Below are positions 25,909 to 34,353 of a stretch of DNA of 64,000 nt, piece by piece (the stretch's first letter is position 1; each line of letters begins with the position of its first letter). A program made the translations under genes and the position numbers. Under the pieces are notes generated by a model. The model was not told the origin of the DNA, ran no database searches, and saw only the letters and a list, made by a program, of their open reading frames with translations. This stretch comes from Citrifermentans bremense R1 (GTDB taxonomy: Bacteria > Desulfobacterota > Desulfuromonadia > Geobacterales > Geobacteraceae), in assembly GCF_000426865.1 (NCBI RefSeq), contig NZ_AUGE01000006.1, positions 103,225-167,224 of the forward strand. Direction: 5' to 3'.

Positions 25909-26859
25909 CTAGATGGCTATGTTAACTATCTTCCTGATGATAAAAAAGCCGACAACCTGGCCCAGGACTGCCGCACCTAGAATAAGCTGGCAGAGCCGTT
26001 GGGTGAAGAACACGTCCAGATATCCCGGACGAAGCAGATATAACCCTGCAAACATAACCACCGGCAGGGCGACCAGCACGTATCCGGATATGCGCCCTTC
26101 GGCCGTGATGACGTCGACCTGCCTGCGGATTTGTAACCGGGATCTGATCGTCTCGGCCAGCTTATCCAGAATTTCCGAAAGGTTCCCTCCCGATTCGCTG
26201 TTTATCCTGACCACGGTTAAAAAAAAGTTGAAGTCCTGGCTGTCGACTCTCTCGCGGAGCGAGATCAGAGAATCTGCTATCCGCACGCCGAGTTTCTGCT
26301 GTTCGTAGGCCAATTTGAAATACCCCCCCGACGGTTCCGGCAATTCAAGACTGATCAGTTCCACTGCCGCGGCCAGGGAGTGCCCCGCCCTCAGTGAGCG
26401 CGCCACCATAACCAGTGCATCCGGCAGTTGTTCGGCGAAGAGTTTGAGGCGCTTCTTCCTGCGGTAATCGAGATAAGCAAAGGGGGATGCCGCTAGTGCC
26501 AGAGCAGCCAGCAGTGAAAGGAAGACGTTTTCTTTCCAGGCAAAGAGAACGATAAAGCCCAAGGCCGAGATGGAGCCTGTCACAAGCAAAAAACCGAGGG
26601 TGGAGATATTCACCCCCGAGAGCGACACTTGTCTTTTGAGGAACGCCGCTAGAGGAAGCCGCGCGAGAAACCGCTCGGCAGCTGTCGTTTCAGGCAACAG
26701 TACATGCTTGGAGTCTGCAGTGCCGCTGGAGGCACCGTCCCCCATCTTTCTCAGTCGGTGCCTGAGCCGGTTGGAGTGTCTCGCTCTCGTTAGAACTGAA
26801 AAGAGCGAGAAAGTGCCCAGAAAAACCGCAACGAAGATCAGCAGCAAGGTCGCAGTCAT
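25909..26859 (-). CDS. tadB: TadB-like inner-membrane platform protein
   Basis: 316 residues. N-terminal membrane segment, then a pair near residues 95-130, a type II secretion F domain (ARSLRAGHSLAAAVELIS, ESGGNLSEILDKLAETIRSR) and two C-terminal membrane helices. Partner of TadC in the Tad pilus platform. It begins two bases after the cpaF stop, indicating coupled translation. Confidence 0.88.
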   Translation of the reverse strand: MTATLLLIFVAVFLGTFSLFSVLTRARHSNRLRHRLRKMGDGASSGTADSKHVLLPETTAAERFLARLPLAAFLKRQVSLSGVNISTLGFLLVTGSISALGFIVLFAWKENVFLSLLAALALAASPFAYLDYRRKKRLKLFAEQLPDALVMVARSLRAGHSLAAAVELISLELPEPSGGYFKLAYEQQKLGVRIADSLISLRERVDSQDFNFFLTVVRINSESGGNLSEILDKLAETIRSRLQIRRQVDVITAEGRISGYVLVALPVVMFAGLYLLRPGYLDVFFTQRLCQLILGAAVLGQVVGFFIIRKIVNIAI

Positions 26860-26861
26860 TT

Positions 26862-28175
26862 TTATTCCCCTTCAAAAGTTTCCGCAGCCAGTGACAAGCC
26901 CTGGATCTTCATGCATTCCGCAAGCCTTGGCCGCACACCGGTTCCCCTGAACTTGCCTTGCACCCGCCCGTCTCGGTCTACCCCAGTCTGCTCGAAACAG
27001 ACTATGTCCTGCATGACTATTGTTTCGCCCTCCATGCCGGTTATCTCTGAGAACTTGACGATCCTGCGGGTTCCGTCGGGGAACCGTACGAGGTGTATGA
27101 TGATGTCGATCGCGGAGGCTATCTGCTCTCGGATGGCACGGTCAGGCAGCTCCATTCCTGCCATCATGACCATAGTGGAAAGCCGGGACAAGGCATCGCG
27201 CACAGTGTTGGAGTGGATAGTGGATATCGAGCCGTCGTGGCCTGTATTCATCGCCTGCAGCATGTCCAGCGCTTCTGCGCCGCGCACCTCACCCAGTATG
27301 ATCCTGTTGGGGCGCATGCGCAGGGCGTTTCGCACCAGGTCCCGCTGGGTGACTTGGCCGGATCCCTCAATGTTTGGCGGGCGGGTTTCCAGCCGCACCA
27401 CATGGTCCTGTTTCAATTGCAACTCGGCCGAGTCCTCGATGGTCAGAATTCGCTCGTTTTCCGGTATGAACTCGGAGATCACGTTGAGCAAAGTCGTTTT
27501 GCCCGTGCCGGTCCCCCCGCAGACCAGGATGTTCATCCGCGTCTTGACCGCTCCCTCGATCAGCGTGGCCAAGCGCTCGTCCAAGGTGCCCAACGCCAGG
27601 AGGTCGTTCATTTTGAGCGGCACCAGCCCGAAGCGGCGGATGGAGAGGGCCGGGCCGTCCAGGGCCAGCGGGGGGATGATGGCGTTGACACGGGAGCCGT
27701 CGGGTAGCCGGGCGTCGACGAAGGGGGATGACTCGTCGATTCTTCTCCCGACCCTGGTTACGATGCGCTCGATGATCTGCCGCAGGTGGTTGTTATCGCG
27801 AAACACTATATTCGTCTTTTCCAGTTTGCCCTTTCGCTCGACGTATGTACTAGCATAGCTGTTGACCAGAATGTCCGAGATGTCGGGAGAACTCAGCAAA
27901 GGTTCGATGGGACCCAAACCGAACGTCTCATGCTGCACCTCCAACACCAGGCTCTCCTTCTCTTGGCGACTAAGTGGAACTCCTTCCTCAGCGATGAGCC
28001 TCTCGATTACCGCGCCGATTTCCCGCTCCAATTCGCCGGCACGGAGCAGTTCGAGTTTGGATAGATCTATGCGGTCTATAAGCAGGCGATGGATGCGGCT
28101 CTTCAATTCCTGGAAGGAAGGCTGGACACGGTCTGTAGCAGCTTCCTGCCCCGAACGGTAATCTGAAAAATTCAT
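26862..28175 (-). CDS. cpaF: CpaF/TadA-family secretion ATPase
   Basis: 437 residues from ATG 28175. This start overlaps the cpaE stop by four bases (ATGA) and is preferred over an upstream in-frame ATG inside cpaE. It is a hexameric ATPase that powers Flp pilin assembly. Visible motifs: VNSYASTYVERKGK and SIRRFG in the N-terminal domain, Walker A CGGTGTGKTTLLN (about 220), the Asp-box ILTIEDSAELQL, Walker B RIILGEVRGAEALDML and the His-box NTGHDGSISTIHSNT. Length is normal for the family. Confidence 0.93.
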   Translation of the reverse strand: MNFSDYRSGQEAATDRVQPSFQELKSRIHRLLIDRIDLSKLELLRAGELEREIGAVIERLIAEEGVPLSRQEKESLVLEVQHETFGLGPIEPLLSSPDISDILVNSYASTYVERKGKLEKTNIVFRDNNHLRQIIERIVTRVGRRIDESSPFVDARLPDGSRVNAIIPPLALDGPALSIRRFGLVPLKMNDLLALGTLDERLATLIEGAVKTRMNILVCGGTGTGKTTLLNVISEFIPENERILTIEDSAELQLKQDHVVRLETRPPNIEGSGQVTQRDLVRNALRMRPNRIILGEVRGAEALDMLQAMNTGHDGSISTIHSNTVRDALSRLSTMVMMAGMELPDRAIREQIASAIDIIIHLVRFPDGTRRIVKFSEITGMEGETIVMQDIVCFEQTGVDRDGRVQGKFRGTGVRPRLAECMKIQGLSLAAETFEGE

Positions 28176-29338
28176 GTCATCACCCCTATAGTGCCGGTTC
28201 TTAACCGTGCGCTGTCCTGGCATAACTGCCGGGCCATTTGGTCCATCGATTTGCTAAAAGACGATTTGGGGAGGTAAAGCGCCAGCGGCACTCCTTTGTT
28301 TACGGAGGTCTTGAGGTCCGCGTAGTTATTTGGAAGCATGTGATATGCCTTGGTGCGGAGCACCTTCTCGGCATCGGAAATCTTGATGTCGTCTCTGGGC
28401 AGGTAGCGGTTGACCACCAGCTTTACCCGATCCGGGCCAAAACCTACGTCAGCCATGGCAGTTAGGTACCGTTTTGCGGTTCTTAAACAGGGAACGGTGA
28501 GTATCGTTGCGAAGAGGATCCGGTCAGAGAGTTTGAAGGTGGCCAGGTTGCAACCGAATAGTTCTCCGCCTGTGTCGATCACAGTGTATTCGAAGGTGGT
28601 GCGCAGCACGCCGATGACTTCCTGAAGAAGTTCAGTAGTGATCTGGTTCGCTTCCTCCATGTGGGTCGGACCCTCCAGGACGTGCATTCCGCTTGGGTGA
28701 GGAGCGATGACGCTCTTGAGAAAACTGGCATCGATCTGGCCGGCCTTGGGCATGACGTCGGTCAGAGTGTAGCGGGGGCTCAGATCGAGAAATGCGCTGA
28801 CGTCACCGCTGTAAAGGTTGAGGTCGACCAGCACAGTGCTGTGTCCTTGGGCGGCGAGCATCGCCGCCAGGTTCACTGCTATGGTGGTGGTGCCGACCCC
28901 GCCCGACGGATGGTAGACGGAGAAGACCGTCCCGCAATTTGACGCATGTAAGTTTTTGGCCGTCCGCTGCCTCGCCACTTTATTGATCGCGTCGACCAGT
29001 TCTGCGGCCGGGACTGGACGAGTCAGGTACTCACTGGCTCCGGCACGGATCAGCTTGAGTATCCACTCGGGGCTCATCGCCGCGCTGCTGATGAATGCCG
29101 TGCTCTGTGGACAGCGCGAGAGCAGGAGCTCTGTTTCCCTCGTTCCCCTCTCCAGGTCGTTGACCTCCAAAATCACTATGTGCGGGCTTGAAGTCTGAAT
29201 CGCCTGCATTCCCTCCTGCAGATTCCTGGCTGCACCGACCAGGCGTACATTGCCCTCCATGTTCATCAGCGTGCTGTTGATCTGGCTGACTGAGGCGGCA
29301 TCACTGTCTATGAGAAAAGCGGTTGTCTGTTGTTTCAT
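28172..29338 (-). CDS. cpaE: CpaE/TadZ-like pilus-localisation ATPase
   Basis: 388 residues. An N-terminal receiver-like domain (about 5-125) is followed by a MinD/ParA-type ATPase domain with deviant Walker A SGGVGTTTIAVNLAAML (about 149-165). The signature lysine of the P-loop is replaced by threonine, as often seen in CpaE proteins. VVNRYLPRD marks the nucleotide-specificity region. CpaE/TadZ places the pilus machinery in the cell. It overlaps cpaF. Confidence 0.88.
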   Translation of the reverse strand: MKQQTTAFLIDSDAASVSQINSTLMNMEGNVRLVGAARNLQEGMQAIQTSSPHIVILEVNDLERGTRETELLLSRCPQSTAFISSAAMSPEWILKLIRAGASEYLTRPVPAAELVDAINKVARQRTAKNLHASNCGTVFSVYHPSGGVGTTTIAVNLAAMLAAQGHSTVLVDLNLYSGDVSAFLDLSPRYTLTDVMPKAGQIDASFLKSVIAPHPSGMHVLEGPTHMEEANQITTELLQEVIGVLRTTFEYTVIDTGGELFGCNLATFKLSDRILFATILTVPCLRTAKRYLTAMADVGFGPDRVKLVVNRYLPRDDIKISDAEKVLRTKAYHMLPNNYADLKTSVNKGVPLALYLPKSSFSKSMDQMARQLCQDSARLRTGTIGVMT

Positions 29339-29383
29339 ATGAAGGAGTCCCTTCTTTTCTTCCCCTCTGGGATGGTATGCAGT

Positions 29384-30439
29384 TCATTGAACCAGCCGCG
29401 GCGGAGTCAAAGTGTTTGTGGGTGGCCCACCCGGCATGGTTCCTGGGGGAGAGGTAAAGTACTCGATGAAATGGCCGTACACGTACTTGCCGCTGCCGCC
29501 GACCGCTCCGTCGATATGGAAGGTGGCAAAACCGGTAATGGGGAGGTCCCCCTTCACTGAAAGATCGCTGGAGCCGGTATCTACAATCGCCATGATCACA
29601 TCCTTGCCTCCCTCCGGGAGCCAGTCTGTAAGGATCGGGCTGTAGAGCGCCGCTTTAGCACCGGGCTCGATCCAGATTTCATCTCCGGTGGCAAGCGAGG
29701 TCGGGTTACCGTTGTTCATCAAGTCGGTGATGGTCGGGACATCGTTGTTATCTGTCTTAAATGAGGTCCACTGGCCTGAATAACATGTCTCTCCTCCGGG
29801 CAAGTAGGGAGAGCTGACCTTTATTTGCGGAGGAGGGTCAGGCATGGGAATCTGCGAAAAGTAATGGTCCGTCATGCACTTGGAAAGGGCTAACGGGAAA
29901 AGCCCGCCAGGGGGGACGATTCCCGGGAAGCCCAACATTGCAACTGCCGGCCTGGAGCCTACCGGCGAATAAGGCTTTTTGAAGATTTGCATGAAAAAGT
30001 TATTCACCGGGCCGCCGTTACTCCCGTCAGAACGGGAGGCTACTACTCGCACCGCCGGGATGTCCGCGGGGCCGGGACTCGCCAGCGTAGTCGGCTGCAA
30101 AACATTGCTGCTCATATTCCAGTAACCAACCTCGATCATGGCGTCTTTCAAAGCCGTATTGTCCGAGCTGTTCTCGGTGATCATCTGCTGCGCCTGGAAA
30201 CGAGCCACCTCCCACTGCAGCGTCGGGAGCTGGGTAGGGTCGGTCGGCCTTGTGAAGAGGTGCCAGGCGCCCTTCAGCGCCGCGGCGTCCGCGGCGTTCT
30301 GCAGCTCGCCGCGCACCTTGAAAAGATGACCTCCGTCCACGGCCAGCCCCAGGAACCCGAACAGCATCATCAACAGGATCGCCACGTAGACGATCACCAT
30401 TCCTTTTTCATCGCTGATCAATTCGGAATTGGTACCCAT
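29384..30439 (-). CDS. TadG-like pilus-assembly protein
   Basis: 351 residues. The N-terminus has the TadE/G-type sequence DEKGMVIVYVAILLMMLFGF followed by DGGHLFKVRGELQNAADAAALKGA, typical of the Flp pilus-assembly TadG N-terminal domain. The rest is a putative periplasmic domain without a recognisable von Willebrand fold. The gene start overlaps the end of the secretin gene by 22 bases. TadG-type proteins are thought to act as minor pilin-like or anchoring subunits. Confidence 0.8.
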   Translation of the reverse strand: MGTNSELISDEKGMVIVYVAILLMMLFGFLGLAVDGGHLFKVRGELQNAADAAALKGAWHLFTRPTDPTQLPTLQWEVARFQAQQMITENSSDNTALKDAMIEVGYWNMSSNVLQPTTLASPGPADIPAVRVVASRSDGSNGGPVNNFFMQIFKKPYSPVGSRPAVAMLGFPGIVPPGGLFPLALSKCMTDHYFSQIPMPDPPPQIKVSSPYLPGGETCYSGQWTSFKTDNNDVPTITDLMNNGNPTSLATGDEIWIEPGAKAALYSPILTDWLPEGGKDVIMAIVDTGSSDLSVKGDLPITGFATFHIDGAVGGSGKYVYGHFIEYFTSPPGTMPGGPPTNTLTPPRLVQ

Positions 30440-31902
30440 TGGAGTTCCTTTTCTTGCTCGGGAGTCAGAGGCTTGTCCGTGGGAAGCAAAATCCGGCTTC
30501 CCGGAGCGCTGGCAGTAACGAGCTTGGGCGTGATGAAAAAGACCAATTCTTTTTCCTTTACGTCGTCCTGGGTGGACCGGAAGAGGGCGCCAAGAATGGG
30601 GATGTCCCCCAGAATTGGTATCTTTGACATCGCCTTTATCGCCTCCTCCTGCAGCAGCCCGGCCAGGATCAGGCTTTCGCCATCCTTCAACTTGACGCGG
30701 GTACGAACCTCCCGCGTGTCGATGATCGGGTAGCCGTTTACAGCAAGGACACCCGTTATGCTGCTAACCTCGGCCGGGTCTATCTTCAGCGAGATAAGGC
30801 CGTTCTCGAGCACCTCCGGCTTGAAATTCAGCTTTATCCCTACGTCGATGAACTGGATTGATGTGGCGGATAAAGCGCCGACACCGGATACGATGGAATA
30901 GGGGATCTTGCTGCCGGCCAAGAATTTCCCCACCTGTCCGCTTTGCACCATCAGGTTCGGCTCGGCCAGCACTTTGGCCAGGTTTTTCGTAACCAGTGCC
31001 CTCAATACTGCACCTATGCCGGCTTTGAACGACGAGACGCCGAGTTGGTAAGAATCGATGGGGGTGAAATTGGCCAAGCCGGGGACAGGCCCGGCTATGC
31101 CGGTGGCCTGCGATCTGACAGACCCGTCAGGGTTTCTAATCGTGAGTTCGCCGACGGGCGCTCCCACCAAATTTGAAAACCCCTCGGCGCTGGCTCCCCT
31201 TATGAAAGCACTTATCCCCAGCGACTTCAGTGCGGTCTTATCCACCTGGGCCACCTTTACTTCCAGGAGAACCTGCTGGGGCTCGACTATCTCAACGTGA
31301 TTCAGGACGGTGACCACTGTGTCAGCGCCTCCTCCCTGCCGGCCTGTTTCGGTGTCGGACAACTGATAGGAGGACCTGGATGTGTCGAGTGGCGGATCGG
31401 CTGCGGGAGCTCCCGCTTTCGAGCCGTTGCCGGCGGTATAGGCCTGCGCCAGTTGGAGCGCCTTTGCCACCGTCTGCTCGTTTGCGGCCTTCCCTGAGAG
31501 CACGATCGTATCGTTCACGTAATCGACCTTGATGCTGTCCTTCGGGGCCATATGCTGTATCTGGTCTTGCAATGCCTCGATCTGGCTCTCCAAAACGCTC
31601 TCATTACGCTTGACGCGAACGTCGAAGAAGCTGGTTTTCCCCGCTGTGTCCCAGACAATCAAGGTCGTGGAGCCCACCTTTTTCCCGTTGATCTGCAATT
31701 GAGTAGGGGAAATAACCACAAGCTCGGCAACGTCGGGAGAAGCGATAGAGACTCGCTCCGATTTCGTATGCAGATCGACCAGCACGCTCCTGTTCACCAC
31801 GACCTCAGTGGTCACTGCCGCGTGCGCGGCTGCGGGAGTGCAGAGAGCTATCAAAAGTGCCAAGAGCAGGCAGACTTTCCTTCCGGTTACGAGCGGTTCC
31901 AT
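30418..31902 (-). CDS. cpaC: CpaC/RcpA-like outer-membrane secretin of the Tad pilus
   Basis: 494 residues. Signal peptide (about 1-29), an N-terminal pilus-formation domain (SPDVAELVVISPTQLQI), a BON-like segment (VDYVNDTIVLSGKAAN, about 125-145) and the secretin domain (about 225-460). The latter has VLAEPNLMVQSGQVGKFLAG, the conserved EVRTRVKLKDGESLILAGL and IPILGDIPILGALFRS. Secretins form the outer-membrane pore for pilus exit. It lies in the operon between cpaB and tadG. Confidence 0.92.
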   Translation of the reverse strand: MEPLVTGRKVCLLLALLIALCTPAAAHAAVTTEVVVNRSVLVDLHTKSERVSIASPDVAELVVISPTQLQINGKKVGSTTLIVWDTAGKTSFFDVRVKRNESVLESQIEALQDQIQHMAPKDSIKVDYVNDTIVLSGKAANEQTVAKALQLAQAYTAGNGSKAGAPAADPPLDTSRSSYQLSDTETGRQGGGADTVVTVLNHVEIVEPQQVLLEVKVAQVDKTALKSLGISAFIRGASAEGFSNLVGAPVGELTIRNPDGSVRSQATGIAGPVPGLANFTPIDSYQLGVSSFKAGIGAVLRALVTKNLAKVLAEPNLMVQSGQVGKFLAGSKIPYSIVSGVGALSATSIQFIDVGIKLNFKPEVLENGLISLKIDPAEVSSITGVLAVNGYPIIDTREVRTRVKLKDGESLILAGLLQEEAIKAMSKIPILGDIPILGALFRSTQDDVKEKELVFFITPKLVTASAPGSRILLPTDKPLTPEQEKELQWVPIPN

Positions 31903-31974
31903 CCAGTCACCTCGTCATAAGAAATGGAAAATAACATCTCAGCTGTTGATGGAGTTTCATATCCCAAGTGACCT

Positions 31975-32844
31975 CTAGTCCTGTGCAAACTCGCGCACAG
32001 ACTTGCTTCCCCCTTTGATGACCTCCATCGTAAACTTAGCGGGTTCATGTGGGGGCGCCGGCTTGGCGACCGCCACCTTGGTGCGGGTTGTAGCACGTCG
32101 GACCATCTCGGGGCGCGTCGGCGTCTCGATTCCCCCCAGCGCCTTGGACACCGTGGCGCCCTTCGTGTCGATGGAAGCAACATCGATGACGTTCCTGAGG
32201 AGTAATTGGAGGGATCCCTTCTTAGTGCCGACGATGAGCTTTTCAGCCTCTTCGGGAGTCACATCCAGCGTTACCGTCGGCACAATCCCCGGCTTGCCAC
32301 CTTCCTTTTGTTCGGTGACCTGCCCGGTTGCCAGCACTGGAACGTTCTGCAGGATTATCTTGCTGATGTTGTCCCGTTCGTTGGTGCTTCCTGGTCGCGG
32401 TATGGTGAGAAGGACATCGACCCTGCTGTTGGGGGTGATGAAACCCGCAACCCCTGCCACCTCGTTGACGGAGACCGTCACCGCACGGTGTCCGTCAGGC
32501 ACGATGTAGGTCATAATGCCGCCGGAAGACTTGAGCGGCATGAGCTTGTTCTCCGTTATGACTTCTCCCGCGCTCAAGGGACGCACCACGACCCGCCCTA
32601 CCAAGGGCTTGTAGTCCTGGTATCCACCTGCTGGCAAAGCATCCTTAGGCCACGTCGCCAGCTTGACCTGGGCGGCATCCAGCTTTGAGCCTAGGGGAAG
32701 ATCCACGGCAGCGGATGCTATCGGCACACCCTCGTATGGCTTGTTTGCCTGCTTCTTGAGATAGTTGTTCGCCAGAAGGGTTGCGAGTCCGCCAAGCAAG
32801 AGCGCAACTATGGTTACCGTGGTCATGGCACTCGGTCTGGTCAT
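31975..32844 (-). CDS. cpaB: CpaB/RcpC-like pilus-assembly protein
   Basis: 289 residues. N-terminal membrane anchor (TVTIVALLLGGLATLLANNY), then an SAF domain (VPIASAAVDLPLGSKLDAAQ, about 40-105) and the RcpC/CpaB domain (RAVTVSVNEVAGVAGFITPN, TLDVTPEEAEKLIVGTKKGS). CpaB is thought to connect the secretin to the periplasm or cell wall. The C-terminal 40 residues are basic and proline-containing. Confidence 0.9.
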   Translation of the reverse strand: MTRPSAMTTVTIVALLLGGLATLLANNYLKKQANKPYEGVPIASAAVDLPLGSKLDAAQVKLATWPKDALPAGGYQDYKPLVGRVVVRPLSAGEVITENKLMPLKSSGGIMTYIVPDGHRAVTVSVNEVAGVAGFITPNSRVDVLLTIPRPGSTNERDNISKIILQNVPVLATGQVTEQKEGGKPGIVPTVTLDVTPEEAEKLIVGTKKGSLQLLLRNVIDVASIDTKGATVSKALGGIETPTRPEMVRRATTRTKVAVAKPAPPHEPAKFTMEVIKGGSKSVREFAQD

Positions 32845-32874
32845 GGTCCCTCCGAATTTTTTTACTGTTATCCC

Positions 32875-33273
32875 CTACTCATAGAACATTGATGCCTGGC
32901 CCGTTAAAGTGATGTTCAAGGTAGAGGTAACGGGATACATAAATACGAAATCGTAAGGCACTGTTACCGTTATGGTGCTCACTCCATGTTGTGGCGGCGT
33001 AGATGTAGACTCTATGGCGATAGCTTCCGGCGTGACAGGAAAGGTGCACGCATCCTTAACATGCCCTCTCAAGGTTGTCAGCGCAGGATCGACAGTAGGG
33101 TCAGTAGATGTGACGGATGCTCTGCGGGCACCCTCGCGTGCAGCGTTGGTAAGGGCATTCTTTATGTAAAAGGCCCTACCGAATTCTGTTATGCCGAACA
33201 CTATAAGAAGCAAGAGTGGGAGTAGGAGTGCCAGTTCCACCATCGCCTGTCCTTTTTGGTCGCTCTGCTTCAT
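32875..33273 (-). CDS. tadE: TadE-family pseudopilin-like protein
   Basis: 132 residues with the TadE signature at the N-terminus: QKGQAMVELALLLPLLLLIVF followed by FGRAFYIKNALTNAAREGAR. TadE proteins are minor pilins processed by the TadV/CpaA prepilin peptidase, which is not encoded in the window. A hairpin separates it from flp upstream. Confidence 0.88.
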   Translation of the reverse strand: MKQSDQKGQAMVELALLLPLLLLIVFGITEFGRAFYIKNALTNAAREGARRASVTSTDPTVDPALTTLRGHVKDACTFPVTPEAIAIESTSTPPQHGVSTITVTVPYDFVFMYPVTSTLNITLTGQASMFYE

Positions 33274-33299
33274 AGCTCGCCTCTAGAATCTGTGGATTA

Positions 33300-33331
33300 G
33301 GGAGGAAAGAACGGTAGCCGTCTTTCCTCCC
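33300..33331 (-). terminator. Stable hairpin between flp and tadE (partial terminator or processing hairpin)
   Basis: A perfect 11-bp stem (GGGAGGAAAGA at 33300-33310 with its complement at 33321-33331) and a ten-base loop follow the flp stop. There is no long T-run on the minus side, so it is probably an attenuator or mRNA-stabilising structure. Such an element would let the abundant pilin be made in excess over the machinery (inference). Confidence 0.6.
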
Positions 33332-33350
33332 TTTGACGCAGGCTCTTACC

Positions 33351-33533
33351 CTAAGGAATAGCCACCGCGATTTTGCTGAAAGTAGCGCTGACATCGGTAC
33401 CGACAGTTGTTACAACTCCAATGCACACCGCCGCGATAAGCGCCAACATCAGCCCATACTCAACCATCGTGGCGCCTTTTTGGTCCTGCAACTTCGAACG
33501 CATCTGGACGTACATCTTGGTAAGCTTTTCCAT
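33351..33533 (-). CDS. flp: Flp-family type IVb pilin
   Basis: 60 residues. The prepilin cleavage and hydrophobic core are clear: DQKGATMVEYGLMLALIAA, with cleavage expected after the glycine before ATMVEYG, then a hydrophobic stretch and a short C-terminus. Flp is the major subunit of the Tad pilus, used for adhesion and surface colonisation. First gene of the locus proper. GGAGAATGACAC precedes the start. Confidence 0.92.
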   Translation of the reverse strand: MEKLTKMYVQMRSKLQDQKGATMVEYGLMLALIAAVCIGVVTTVGTDVSATFSKIAVAIP

Positions 33534-33661
33534 GTGTCATTCTCCTTTTTCAGTTAGTTGCGTTGACGTTTTGTCTCTAAAAGCGGCCCCATGCCGTTCC
33601 AGGAGATGTAATGCCCCCCCTAACACCATCACAATTCACTAACTCAAGAACAAACCACAAC

Positions 33662-34294
33662 TCAGTTCAGAAAAAACCTCACACCGACCAGCCCCACAAA
33701 AGATATCGGATCGTATTCTGCTACGGTCGTCCCCCCCGATTTCAGATCAACATCTGGAAATATCAGGCCTCGCAAGTCCAAGTTCAAAGCTATATGTCTG
33801 GATACAAAGTAATCGCCGCCCACATTCACATGTCCTCCGACCACGGTGTCCGCCTTCCCCTTGTTACCGCTAAAATCCTTCACCGAGGAGAGAAGGACAT
33901 CCACCCCGCCCCCCAAATACGCGGCGATATCTTCCGATACGTTGTTACGCAGTTGCAGCCCCAGCGAGACGTCTACGTTTTCAATCTCCAACGCCTTGAC
34001 TCCAGCATTCTTGTAGTCCCGTGGTGCGAGGTAGAGCGCACCGGCTTCGATGGCCACGTTCCTGGTCAGGCCCAGGATCAACCCGCCGCCGCCGGCGAAT
34101 GTCGAGCCCGAGCTGAGCTTTTCATCAGAGAGCGAGTTGGACGCGACGAAGTCCCGTGAGTAGTTGCTAGTTGCGACAGTGGCGAATCCTAGCTGCCCAG
34201 TGATGCCAATCCGCCCCGCGATGCTTTCAGCATCGGCTTTGGCGGAAGTAACAGCTAAAAGCGTGATCGCAAACAGTACGCTCCACTTTTTCAT
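33662..34294 (-). CDS. Predicted outer-membrane beta-barrel protein
   Basis: 210 residues. Signal peptide ending near AKADA, then alternating amphipathic strands (GLILGLTRNVAIEAGALYL, NVDVSLGLQLRNNVSE, AYLGGGVDVLL, HIALNLDLRGLIF) and a C-terminal strand ending GVRFFLN, close to the usual barrel terminus. Size and pattern fit a small eight-stranded barrel (OmpW/OmpX-like), but no specific family was recognised. It lies between flp and an Ig-like lipoprotein on the same strand. Confidence 0.7.
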   Translation of the reverse strand: MKKWSVLFAITLLAVTSAKADAESIAGRIGITGQLGFATVATSNYSRDFVASNSLSDEKLSSGSTFAGGGGLILGLTRNVAIEAGALYLAPRDYKNAGVKALEIENVDVSLGLQLRNNVSEDIAAYLGGGVDVLLSSVKDFSGNKGKADTVVGGHVNVGGDYFVSRHIALNLDLRGLIFPDVDLKSGGTTVAEYDPISFVGLVGVRFFLN

Positions 34295-34353
34295 AGGTGG
34301 CCCCTTTGAATTCTCAAGACATTCGAATATGGGATGGGTTATGAATCCGCGGC

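Noticed and set aside
33575..33600. Possible sigma-54 promoter upstream of flp
   Set aside because: The minus-strand GG and GC elements are nine rather than ten bases apart and the flanks match poorly.
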